Shown in pieces: positions 8,172 through 15,108 of a stretch of 19,186 nt of DNA. The DNA is from Tritrichomonas foetus. Lineage: Eukaryota > Parabasalia > Tritrichomonadida > Tritrichomonadidae. Under the pieces are notes generated by a model. It did no database searches and was not told where the DNA came from. It saw nothing but the letters and a program-made list of their open reading frames with translations. Position 1 is the stretch's first letter, and each line of letters opens with the position of its first letter. The stretch lies in assembly GCA_001839685.1 (NCBI GenBank), contig MLAK01001349.1:1-19186 (forward strand), given 5' to 3'. The position numbers and the translations under genes were made by a program.

Positions 8172-8489
8172 GATTCTAAAGAAACAAAGTGATTCCAAAG
8201 GAAAAAATGATTCCAAAGAAACAAAGTGATTCTAAAGAAACAAAGTGATTCCAAAGGAAAAAATGATTCCAAAGAAACAAAATGATTCAGAAGAAACAAA
8301 GTGATTCTAAAGAAACAAAATGATTCTAAAGAAACAAAGTGATTCCAAAGGAAAAAATGATTCCAAAGAAACAAAATGATTCTGAAGAAACAAAATAATT
8401 CTAAAGAAACAAAATGATTCTAAAGAAACAAAATGATTCAGAAGAAACAAAATGATTCCAAAGGGTAAAATGATTCTGATGAAAAAAAT
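8172..8489. repeat. 19-bp minisatellite, 17 units
   Basis: Seventeen head-to-tail units of 18-19 bp, consensus GATTCTAAAGAAACAAA(A/G)T, starting 69 bp past the Rab stop. Variants recur in a triplet order (TCTAAAG 19-mer, TCCAAAGG 18-mer, TCCAAAG 19-mer; about 56 bp) at units 1-3, 4-6 and 9-11, so the array grew partly by amplifying triplets. Units decay toward the right end (16-17), and a degenerate half-unit precedes the left end. Minus-strand frames through the array need TTG starts and are repeat artefacts, not genes. Confidence 0.95.
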
Positions 8490-8830
8490 TATTATAAACA
8501 ATCAGAAAAATTGTCAATTAATAAAACTTGCAATAAATCTCATATATATGGCAAACGATCAACAGACTATTGAGCGTTGCTATTTAATATATGAAAATGA
8601 AATAACGAAAAATAATTCTAAAATTTGATTTTAAATCTAATTTGATGAATTGAAGGATCATTATTAAAAATAAAAAAAATAAAAAATATTGATATTTTTA
8701 GAATATTCCTGTAAATTTATTTATTTAACATATTAAAAGGCGTGTGGCGATACAAATACAATGGTTTACTAAGTAGGCTAACAAAATAACAAGTAACATA
8801 ACGATAAATTAGAAATAAAAAAAATCTTAA
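8490..8830. other. Intergenic, convergent Rab / tail-anchored gene spacer
   Basis: Very AT-rich sequence between the minisatellite and the 3' end of the tail-anchored gene. Its only structured item is a short ATG frame at 8548-8628 (listed separately). No RNA gene is recognised. Confidence 0.55.
8548..8628 (+). CDS. Possible 26-aa micro-ORF
   Basis: The frame begins MANDQQTIERCYLIYENE and ends at TGA. A motif TCATATA ends right at the ATG and would give a 6-nt leader, the same arrangement as the Rab gene, which is the only reason to list it. It may be a micro-gene, the relic of a longer gene, or chance. Confidence 0.2.
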   Translation: MANDQQTIERCYLIYENEITKNNSKI

Positions 8831-9058
8831 TTATCGAATGGATCTTGGACGAGCATATAAATAAGCAAGAATTGCAACAACCAGTGAAACCGCAATGCAC
8901 AAAAGTAAAAATTTGTTGATTTTTGGTTTTCGATTATTATTTTGATGATGCTTTGATGAACTTTTCGAATCATTCCTTTTATGAACTCTTTCATTCCGTG
9001 GTTGAAGTTTTATTTGTTGAAATCGATTGAATTCTGGGCTTTTTTGCCAATTGCTCAT
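8831..9058 (-). CDS. Small tail-anchored membrane protein, unknown
   Basis: 75 aa, ATG start, TAA stop. Residues 1-48 are hydrophilic and strongly basic, with Ser, Asn, Lys, Arg and His clusters and a KPK just before the membrane. One hydrophobic segment (about 50-67, FLLLCIAVSLVVAILAYLY) is followed by a short basic tail (ARPRSIR). This is the layout of a tail-anchored ER or secretory-pathway protein with the N-terminus in the cytosol. Length and layout recall RAMP4/SERP1-like or Sec61-beta-like proteins, but I see no diagnostic motif and do not assign either. It lies 60 bp downstream of the GT8 gene on the same strand, so its promoter must be in that gap or in the GT8 3' end. Confidence 0.7.
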   Translation of the reverse strand: MSNWQKSPEFNRFQQIKLQPRNERVHKRNDSKSSSKHHQNNNRKPKINKFLLLCIAVSLVVAILAYLYARPRSIR

Positions 9059-9118
9059 GAACAGAAAATGCGAACGTTTAAAATTTGAAAATTGATCGTC
9101 AATTGGCGGGTAAAAAAA

Positions 9119-10339
9119 TCATTCATTGAGATTTTCTAATTTGACAAATTCATTGATTTTTTCTCCCATTTTAATTACAAAAGAATTGAGAGAGTTTGAA
9201 TGATTCACAGTGGATTTCACAAACAAAAGAGATCCAAATAACATTAGGAAGATAAGAGATAATACATACCTAACTCCATGTTTTATGTCACTTGGATAGA
9301 TATCATTATTATATTCATTTTCATTATTGTCTTCAATATTAATAATTTTTGTATTCATTTTAGATCTGATATCCATGTATTGTTGGACAAATTGATTTGA
9401 ATAATCTGTTCGAAAACTGGAGCTAAAAGGAACATCTAGTTGTTCATATGTGTAAGCTGCAATTGCATTCCATGCTGTCATGTAAACAGAACTTTTAACA
9501 AACAGCCAAGGTTTCATTCCCCCAAAGTGAACTGATTTTGTCATTACTTCAAAATATTTATGATCAGGATCACCATAAAAAGTATTTGGTTCTCCGCCAT
9601 TTTCATGCGAAAAAACAAAATTAATGATTGTGATGCTTTTTTTGAAATATTCATTAATGATGAATCTCACACTAATTTTTTTATTATTTTCTTTATCAAG
9701 TAAATTATCTTTTTTTATTTTTAATATATATTCCCCAGTTAAATAAAGCAGCCCTAAATAATCTGGAACATTTGGATTGATAATCATGAAGTCGCTATTA
9801 AATAAGGGATAGCGCCTATCATTTTCTAGACTATAATAATCAATTGATGCAGATGGTGCTGGCACATCAAAAAGGTTTGATATTGAAGAAAAAAGTAGAG
9901 TATCCGCACCCAGAAAAATAACTTTGGAATAATTTTGTAATGACCAGCAATGCAACTTGAATAGATGATCTTTTTCTTTCTTTGAAATTGAAAGATTATT
10001 TGGAATAATGATTGGACTTCGATAAATAATATGAGTCCAAGCTTTTCTTAAAATAGGCATTAACTGCTTTTTCCCTTGAAGTTGAATGTCTGTAATTAAA
10101 ACTCTATCATACCCAGGTGACATTGTTTGCAAGGAAAATCCGAGTACTAAAACAGCTTGAAAGTATCCAAAAGTTTTGGAATCATCAGCCGAATACACTG
10201 ATGCAAAGCAGTTTTTTGTTGAAGTAAATTGATCTTGATATTGAAGTGAATCTACCAAATTCATCCTTCCCATCTTCGACGAAAATGGCTCATTCTCAAT
10301 GGATGAAGTATTGAAGATAAAAATGATTAAAAACATCAT
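9119..10339 (-). CDS. Glycosyltransferase family 8 (glycogenin-like), membrane-bound
   Basis: 406 aa, ATG start (ATG ATG), TGA stop. GT8 enzymes transfer sugars from nucleotide-sugar donors with retention of configuration and use Mn2+. Family features seen: an N-terminal strand with ASVYSADD (46-53), FLGADTLLF (142-150) at the DxD position, NSDFMIINPN (181-190, compare the N-x-G-V-M-V-Y-x-P motif), and VHFGGMKPW (270-278), matching the H-x-x-G-x-K-P-W metal/donor motif. A short hydrophobic N-terminus (MMFLIIFIF) could be a signal peptide, and a C-terminal membrane helix lies at about 357-375, followed by some 30 residues. This suggests a lumenal catalytic domain anchored by its C-terminus, unlike cytosolic glycogenin. 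The first Asp of DxD is Gly (G144). Acceptor unknown; plausible roles are glycolipid or glycoprotein synthesis. Confidence 0.85.
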   Translation of the reverse strand: MMFLIIFIFNTSSIENEPFSSKMGRMNLVDSLQYQDQFTSTKNCFASVYSADDSKTFGYFQAVLVLGFSLQTMSPGYDRVLITDIQLQGKKQLMPILRKAWTHIIYRSPIIIPNNLSISKKEKDHLFKLHCWSLQNYSKVIFLGADTLLFSSISNLFDVPAPSASIDYYSLENDRRYPLFNSDFMIINPNVPDYLGLLYLTGEYILKIKKDNLLDKENNKKISVRFIINEYFKKSITIINFVFSHENGGEPNTFYGDPDHKYFEVMTKSVHFGGMKPWLFVKSSVYMTAWNAIAAYTYEQLDVPFSSSFRTDYSNQFVQQYMDIRSKMNTKIINIEDNNENEYNNDIYPSDIKHGVRYVLSLIFLMLFGSLLFVKSTVNHSNSLNSFVIKMGEKINEFVKLENLNE

Positions 10340-10480
10340 GAATAATTTAAGTATTTTTTCTTACCAAAAATTAAAAAATTTCTGACACACTCAATAATTC
10401 AATCAAGTTATGAGTATAATACAATGATTTGAAATAATATATTTTTTATTAAACAAAATAAATACAAAACAAAATGATTA

Positions 10481-11788
10481 TTAAAATATCTCAGGATCAA
10501 TCTGACTACATATTTGAGATGTTCCACACAGCTCAATTAGTGGATCCTTTTCAACATAGATCATTTGTTGACTCTGTGATAAGTCTTTAGAGCCATCATA
10601 GTACACATCGAAATCATCTTCATCATTTTCATCACATTGAAGAATCTGACTAAATTTATTCAAATCTTCAACAGTGACTTTTTCTTGATGCGTTTTTGAT
10701 TTCGTTTTAGATTTTTTCGATGACGATTTCATAATAATATTAAAGGCTGCATTCAATTTCGGTGAACAATTCGAATCACAATTTGGTGGAGTAATATTTT
10801 TTGGAGGTATTTGCTTTATTGGAGGTGTTTCAAAAACAGGTAATTTTTCATCAGCTTTATTGAATTGTGTCCCTATTTCTAAATCATATTCATCATCTGA
10901 ATCTGACTGAATTGGAGAAAAGCATTGAGTTGAGTCTTTGTCTTCATTCAAAAGAGTTAGATTTTTATCTTGGAATTGAACAAATTTGGGTTTTGGTATT
11001 GATGGACTCATTAAAAATGCTTCTTGTATGGTATGACAATTTGGATTTTGTGACATAAAATACGAATCTTTCTTTTTGGACAGAATTTTGGTTTTCAAGG
11101 TATTGCTTTCAAACATATTTTTCTTTGGCCTAATTTGCGACGACACAATAAAAGTAGAGATATCTTGTGTTTTATCATGCTCTCGAAGTTTTGCAGCAGC
11201 ATCTGAATTTCTACTAGATTTAATAGCTTTTATTGGTGGTTGGAGTCGTTTTGATTTTGATTTTTTTGGAATTTGAAAACATTCGTACGAATTTCCAATT
11301 GTTTTTGATGTCACATTTGCAAAAATTGAATCTATCCAAGCAGAATTAATTAATGGGGCATTGAAAATTTGAGTGGAGCTTTTGGAATCAGTAATAATAA
11401 AATATACTTCTTGTTCTTTAGATTCTGCAATTTTACCTCCCATTGACAAAATTAAACTGCTTATGTATTTTGAATTTCTAACTTTATATAAAAAAATCTT
11501 TTTGTTTAAAAGAAATATATTTTTCAATCCTTTTTGACCTTGGTTTTTGAATTCAAACGGATTAATACCGAAAATACTCATTTGCCGAAGACAGAAAAAC
11601 GTCAAAGTTAAATTCGCGTATTCGTGATTTGGGATAATATCCGTATTATCAACAATTGTTAAGTATAGATTTGAATCGTTTGGAATTGAAGTATATTCAA
11701 CGTTTTGATTGAAGCTCTCGATAATGCATTTTGAAGTGATGGTTTCTTCGTCCGTGAGTGTCTTCGAGATAAACACAACACTCCTCAT
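10481..11788 (-). CDS. BRCT-domain protein
   Basis: 435 aa, ATG start, TAA stop. Residues about 88-160 look like a BRCT domain: a start at KKIFLYKV, the SMGGKI glycine pair (115-120), YFIITDSK and the closing SAWIDSIF with the conserved Trp (151). Residues 1-80 may form a first, more divergent BRCT, giving a tandem. The rest is disordered: basic patches (KKSKSKR, 174-180; SSSKKSKTKSK, about 353-363), several SP/TP sites and acidic clusters (SDSDDEYD; DENDEDDFD). BRCT domains bind phosphorylated partners in DNA-damage and checkpoint complexes; the disordered tail with SQ and SP/TP sites fits that, but the orthologue cannot be named. It is divergent from the acidic protein gene, with 144 bp between start codons. 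Confidence 0.72.
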   Translation of the reverse strand: MRSVVFISKTLTDEETITSKCIIESFNQNVEYTSIPNDSNLYLTIVDNTDIIPNHEYANLTLTFFCLRQMSIFGINPFEFKNQGQKGLKNIFLLNKKIFLYKVRNSKYISSLILSMGGKIAESKEQEVYFIITDSKSSTQIFNAPLINSAWIDSIFANVTSKTIGNSYECFQIPKKSKSKRLQPPIKAIKSSRNSDAAAKLREHDKTQDISTFIVSSQIRPKKNMFESNTLKTKILSKKKDSYFMSQNPNCHTIQEAFLMSPSIPKPKFVQFQDKNLTLLNEDKDSTQCFSPIQSDSDDEYDLEIGTQFNKADEKLPVFETPPIKQIPPKNITPPNCDSNCSPKLNAAFNIIMKSSSKKSKTKSKTHQEKVTVEDLNKFSQILQCDENDEDDFDVYYDGSKDLSQSQQMIYVEKDPLIELCGTSQICSQIDPEIF

Positions 11789-11805
11789 GAATTATAAACG
11801 TCTAA

Positions 11806-11812
11806 CATGTGA
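11806..11812 (-). promoter_or_regulatory. Initiator-like motif of BRCT gene, with uORF
   Basis: TCACATG on the minus strand; predicted +1 at 11810, 22 nt before the ATG. The leader would contain an ATG frame of seven codons whose TGA overlaps the main start as ATGA. Confidence 0.35.
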
Positions 11813-11922
11813 TTTTCTTTCAGAGTTCAGAAATTTGAATGATTGTTCAAAAAGTTATCAAAATTCAAAGATCTTCACAAATGACCGTTTATTTCTTTGT
11901 GAGAGTATTCAAAGTGATTTTT

Positions 11923-11929
11923 TCACACA
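11923..11929 (+). promoter_or_regulatory. Initiator-like motif of the acidic-protein gene
   Basis: TCACACA with predicted +1 A at 11925 gives an 8-nt leader to the ATG at 11933. It supports that start despite the odd Phe-rich N-terminus. Confidence 0.45.
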
Positions 11930-11932
11930 TCA

Positions 11933-12496
11933 ATGTTTTTTTTTCCTTTTTTCTTCTTTTTAATAGAATCAAGGAAACATAGAACAACAAAGGAACTTCT
12001 AAGAGATGCAAAGCGACTACTTGCATTGAAATCTGCCCGTGAAGCTGCAGCATCTGCATCCAATGATTTGATTCAAGAAGAGGGAGAGACAGACAATGAT
12101 ACCAATTTTATGACACCTGAAGGATTTGCTTCAAATGATTGCCAATGCTATCCATGTAAATTGAATATCCCTGATGAACAAAAACAAAACCTTCAAGATA
12201 TAAGTGCCAAAATTACTGCAGAACAACAAAAACTTGCAAAATTGGCAACAATTACATCACAAACAGCCAAGGAATTAGAAAAAAAGAAAGAGAACAAATC
12301 TAAAAAATTATTCAAAAAGAGTATATCTGCATCTCCTGTAGGTACAGAAGGTGATGATGATGACGACGAGGGTGGTGAAGATGAAGGAGATGAAGAAGAG
12401 GGAGAAGAAGAAGAAGAGCAAAACTCTCTTCCCAAATTTAGTCTATATAAAAGCAAGAGACACAACTCAAAAAAATCAGGAAACCAATATTATTAA
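11933..12496 (+). CDS. Acidic low-complexity protein, unknown function
   Basis: 187 aa from ATG, TAA stop; I do not recognise a family. The N-terminus is a Phe-rich run (MFFFPFFFFLIES) encoded by a 26-nt pyrimidine tract, too short for a membrane helix. Residues about 15-45 form an alanine/lysine helix (KELLRDAKRLLALKSAREAA). CQCYPC (70-75) is a compact cysteine cluster that could bind metal. Residues 85-125 are a charged coiled-coil-like helix, followed by an Asp/Glu block (about 139-161) and a basic tail (KSKRHNSKKSG). Without the Phe run, the next in-frame Met is residue 59, which would lose the first helix, so I keep the first ATG. It converges with DNAI7 (111-bp gap). Confidence 0.68.
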   Translation: MFFFPFFFFLIESRKHRTTKELLRDAKRLLALKSAREAAASASNDLIQEEGETDNDTNFMTPEGFASNDCQCYPCKLNIPDEQKQNLQDISAKITAEQQKLAKLATITSQTAKELEKKKENKSKKLFKKSISASPVGTEGDDDDDEGGEDEGDEEEGEEEEEQNSLPKFSLYKSKRHNSKKSGNQYY

Positions 12497-12607
12497 ACAT
12501 TGTGATAAATTTTTCGAAAGATTTGCTATTTTAATAATGAAATGTAATTAAATATCATTAAGTAAATAAAATTTCACTTCAAAAAACTTTATTAAAATAT
12601 TTAACAT

Positions 12608-14752
12608 TCATTTTGTCATTGAAAATAGCCTCAACTGTTTCATATAATATAGAACTGAATCAACAAGGAAAGAAGGACAACCCTTCACTCGATCTTTCAC
12701 TTCTGCAGATGTGATTGTCCCATTAAAGAACATTGGCAAAAGATGTGAATGAATTTCTTCTTCACCTCGTGGTTTAAGAATGCATTCTTCATCATATTCT
12801 GTATTTGGTACTTCAATGATATGATTTGCTTTAACGAGAATTGCATGATAAGCATCCTTCTTCCTCTTCCTCTTTGGCTTCTCTGATGGTGGTGGTGGCA
12901 TTTCCGCTTCAACAGCGGCACGAGATTGTGCTTTTGAGGCTCCTTTTTTCGGTGATTGCTTTGATGGTGATTTTGATCTTTGCGATTGTTTGGAAGGGGA
13001 TTTTGACCTTTGTGATTGTTTGGAAGGAGAATTTCGTGGTGATTTCGAGCGAGGTGACTTTGAACGAGAAGATTTCCTTCGTGGTGTCTTTGGAGGCTCT
13101 TCAGGTGGTGCAATAATTTCAAGTGGCTCTTCTTGTTTTTCTTCTTCTTCAAGAATATCTTCTTCTTCATCACGTGTAAATTCTTTATTTTCACGCATGA
13201 TAAGCATTGCACGATCAGGAGGAAGCATTGAATTCCACTTACTCCAATGCACATTATAACCTGTTCCAGCATCAGCGATACCTAAAGCTAAAACTTCTTC
13301 AAGATCTTCAGTCTTTGGATTGATGCCTTCAATTTGTTTTGGTGCAACAATGTTGATTCCACGTTCTTGAAGAAATTCAATGGCGGAAACAGGTGAAAGA
13401 TCTGTGAATTCAAATGGAGAAGTCATTGAGCATTTTCCTGAACTATTTATGAGAATTGTGAGCTCTAAATTTGTAGCAGTTTTTAGATAGATTTCATATG
13501 AAGTTTCACTAATACTATTTAATTCCCAATTTTGAAGAGGAAATTGATTGTATCGAGGAACAGCAAGTGCGAAAGATCCAATTGTCATTGACGAGAATTG
13601 AATTTCATTATTTTCTGTATCAATATTTACTTTTGTTATTGGTTCTGTTGCAGTTGTTCCATCTTCTTTAATCGCGACAATTGTTGCATCTTTATTGTAT
13701 TCATGAATTAAACCTGGCTTAAGGGCAATTGTAAAATTGAGTGGTGGTTGGGCGCCAGTAATATTCTTTAATGGATATTCAATTCTTGATAAAGTATTAA
13801 CTTTTGGTGATTGACGAAGAGTCATTGTTGTCACATGCTTTGGTGGAACAGGAAGAACTAAGAACTCACATTTTAATAAATTATTCAAGAATAAATAGTT
13901 TTCATTGAATGGTAAATCTTCACTGATAATCATTCGAATTGCAATTGAAGTCATAGCTACAGCTTTTGGAATTTCAACTTTCACACCAGGAAATGTTATT
14001 TCTTTATTTCTTGGATTCTTTGATAAGTTTACCCACATTCCAAAACTGAGTCCATCAATTGTTGAATTAATTTGCACTTCATTTTTCGCACCTGCAAATT
14101 TATCACTAAAAACAAGATGATGCATTGTGATTTGTTCAATTTTCTTATCAATAATATTTTTAATGTGTTCAATTTGTTCATGACAACGATCATATTGAAC
14201 AGAATCTTGAGCAACTTCTGCTTTTTCCATAATTTCTGATAATTGTTTCACTATTTTTCTTGACTCAGCAACTTTTTCAAAGAATTGCTTCATGTCATCA
14301 TCATTATGTTCACTCCACATTGTGATGAATGAATTAACGTCTGCCGCTGATCGAGTATCAATTGAATGATCACATTGTGTAAATATTTGCCAATCTTCAG
14401 CTTGACTCTGTTCAGCTCGAATTCTTCTTCCTTCTTCTGTTCTGGATTCCCTCAATTTCTTAATTTCACCATCTTCGATGGCCAATCTTTGTTGTTGCTC
14501 TTCTCGCTTTTTTTTCTCGTATTCGCGTTCTCTCTGTTCTTGCTCTTCTCTTTCTTTGCGTTCTTGTTCGAGTCTTTCTTGTTCGGCGGCTTCCCTCTTG
14601 AGGCGAGCTCGTTCTTTCTTTGATAATTTCTTCGGTGATTTTGATCGCTTTGATACTTTTGAGACTTTCGAGACTTTTGATTGCTTTGACATTGCTGAAA
14701 CCTTTGATGGCGAACGAACTCCAAGTAAATCATTTCCAACTGGCTCAATCAT
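12608..14752 (-). CDS. DNAI7: DNAI7/CASC1 (IC97) axonemal dynein-associated protein
   Basis: 714 aa, ATG start, TGA stop. DNAI7 (CASC1, Chlamydomonas IC97/FAP94) is linked to inner-arm dyneins of the ciliary axoneme. Family features: a Lys/Glu/Arg-rich N-terminal helix (about 43-115) leading into DWQIFTQCDHSIDTRSAADVN (120-140), the conserved W-x-x-x-x-C-D entry, then IN-T-F/MW helices. The beta-rich middle has LPVPPKHVTTMTLRQ and the FSSMTIGSFALAVPRY...LQNWEL segment (about 380-412) typical of the CASC1 C-terminal domain. It has a basic N-terminal SKVSK repeat (22-40), a phospho-type KSP repeat (561-603) and a terminal conserved tail (residues 630-714). It is divergent from a coiled-coil gene, which may share its promoter. 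Frames antisense to it are shadows. Confidence 0.88.
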   Translation of the reverse strand: MIEPVGNDLLGVRSPSKVSAMSKQSKVSKVSKVSKRSKSPKKLSKKERARLKREAAEQERLEQERKEREEQEQREREYEKKKREEQQQRLAIEDGEIKKLRESRTEEGRRIRAEQSQAEDWQIFTQCDHSIDTRSAADVNSFITMWSEHNDDDMKQFFEKVAESRKIVKQLSEIMEKAEVAQDSVQYDRCHEQIEHIKNIIDKKIEQITMHHLVFSDKFAGAKNEVQINSTIDGLSFGMWVNLSKNPRNKEITFPGVKVEIPKAVAMTSIAIRMIISEDLPFNENYLFLNNLLKCEFLVLPVPPKHVTTMTLRQSPKVNTLSRIEYPLKNITGAQPPLNFTIALKPGLIHEYNKDATIVAIKEDGTTATEPITKVNIDTENNEIQFSSMTIGSFALAVPRYNQFPLQNWELNSISETSYEIYLKTATNLELTILINSSGKCSMTSPFEFTDLSPVSAIEFLQERGINIVAPKQIEGINPKTEDLEEVLALGIADAGTGYNVHWSKWNSMLPPDRAMLIMRENKEFTRDEEEDILEEEEKQEEPLEIIAPPEEPPKTPRRKSSRSKSPRSKSPRNSPSKQSQRSKSPSKQSQRSKSPSKQSPKKGASKAQSRAAVEAEMPPPPSEKPKRKRKKDAYHAILVKANHIIEVPNTEYDEECILKPRGEEEIHSHLLPMFFNGTITSAEVKDRVKGCPSFLVDSVLYYMKQLRLFSMTK
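12944..13072 (-). repeat. KSP-type repeat inside DNAI7
   Basis: Encodes residues 561-603: RSKSPRSKSPR followed by two exact copies of a 10-residue QSQRSKSPSK unit (30-bp DNA period, diverged at third positions). Low complexity, probably phosphorylated by proline-directed kinases. Confidence 0.85.
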
Positions 14753-14756
14753 GATT

Positions 14757-14763
14757 TATTTGA
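14757..14763 (-). promoter_or_regulatory. Initiator-like motif of DNAI7
   Basis: TCAAATA on the minus strand; predicted +1 at 14761, 9 nt before the ATG. The +2 base is A, so the match is weak. Confidence 0.3.
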
Positions 14764-14791
14764 ATCGAGATATTTTATATACGTTACTATT

Positions 14792-14809
14792 TAAAGTGAC
14801 ATCACTTTA
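14792..14809. repeat. 8-bp inverted repeat upstream of DNAI7
   Basis: TAAAGTGA-CA-TCACTTTA, perfect arms and a 2-bp centre, 40 bp upstream of the DNAI7 ATG. Possible dimer-binding operator; repeats this size also arise by chance in AT-rich DNA. Confidence 0.35.
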
Positions 14810-15039
14810 TTGAAATATCAGAACAAAACATTTACATCGGCTAAATAGACATTGAAACTCTCATGTTTTTTATGGGACAAATATGCATAGAATAGTATCC
14901 AAAAATGCCTTTTTGCTCTCAGAGCGAAGTTTAATGATTCAGTTTTCTTCTAGAACATGCATTTACTTTTATTCAACGATGATGGGAAATAACAGATTAT
15001 ATTGATTCTCCAAAATGCGGTTTTATTGCTTCGTATCAC

Positions 15040-15089
15040 AGTTAATAAATTTCTAGTTAACTTTTCCCTTTTTGAAAAAGTTAATAAAT
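15040..15089 (+). promoter_or_regulatory. Inverted and direct repeats upstream of coiled-coil gene
   Basis: AGTTAATAAAT occurs at 15040-15050 and 15079-15089. TTAACTTTT (15057-15065) and AAAAGTTAA (15076-15084) form a 9-bp inverted repeat with a 10-bp spacer, 25 bp before the ATG. No near-ATG TCA initiator is seen for this gene. The remainder of 14764-15108 is AT-rich without other recognised features. Confidence 0.35.
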
Positions 15090-15108
15090 AAACGTAAAAG
15101 AACCAAAA

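Noticed and set aside
8172..8489. CRISPR-like array
   Set aside because: Units abut with no unique spacers, and the genome is eukaryotic; it is a minisatellite.
8114..8501. Two minus-strand frames reading FLWNHFVSLESF-type repeats
   Set aside because: TTG starts, entirely within the minisatellite, and composition set by the repeat unit.
10340..10400. GTAAGA upstream of the GT8 start as an intron donor
   Set aside because: Trichomonad introns use GTATGT and an ACTAACACACAG acceptor; neither is present.
12193..12465. Minus-strand Ser-rich frame opposite the acidic protein
   Set aside because: Mirror of the Asp/Glu codon run on the plus strand.
14767..14781. TATA box (TATATAAAA) upstream of DNAI7
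   Set aside because: Such strings are common in this AT-rich DNA, lie too close to the predicted start, and trichomonads generally rely on Inr rather than TATA.
14452..14813. Frames in other phases over the DNAI7 N-terminus
   Set aside because: Shadows of the Lys/Glu/Arg-rich coiled coil; DNAI7 motifs are clear in its own frame.
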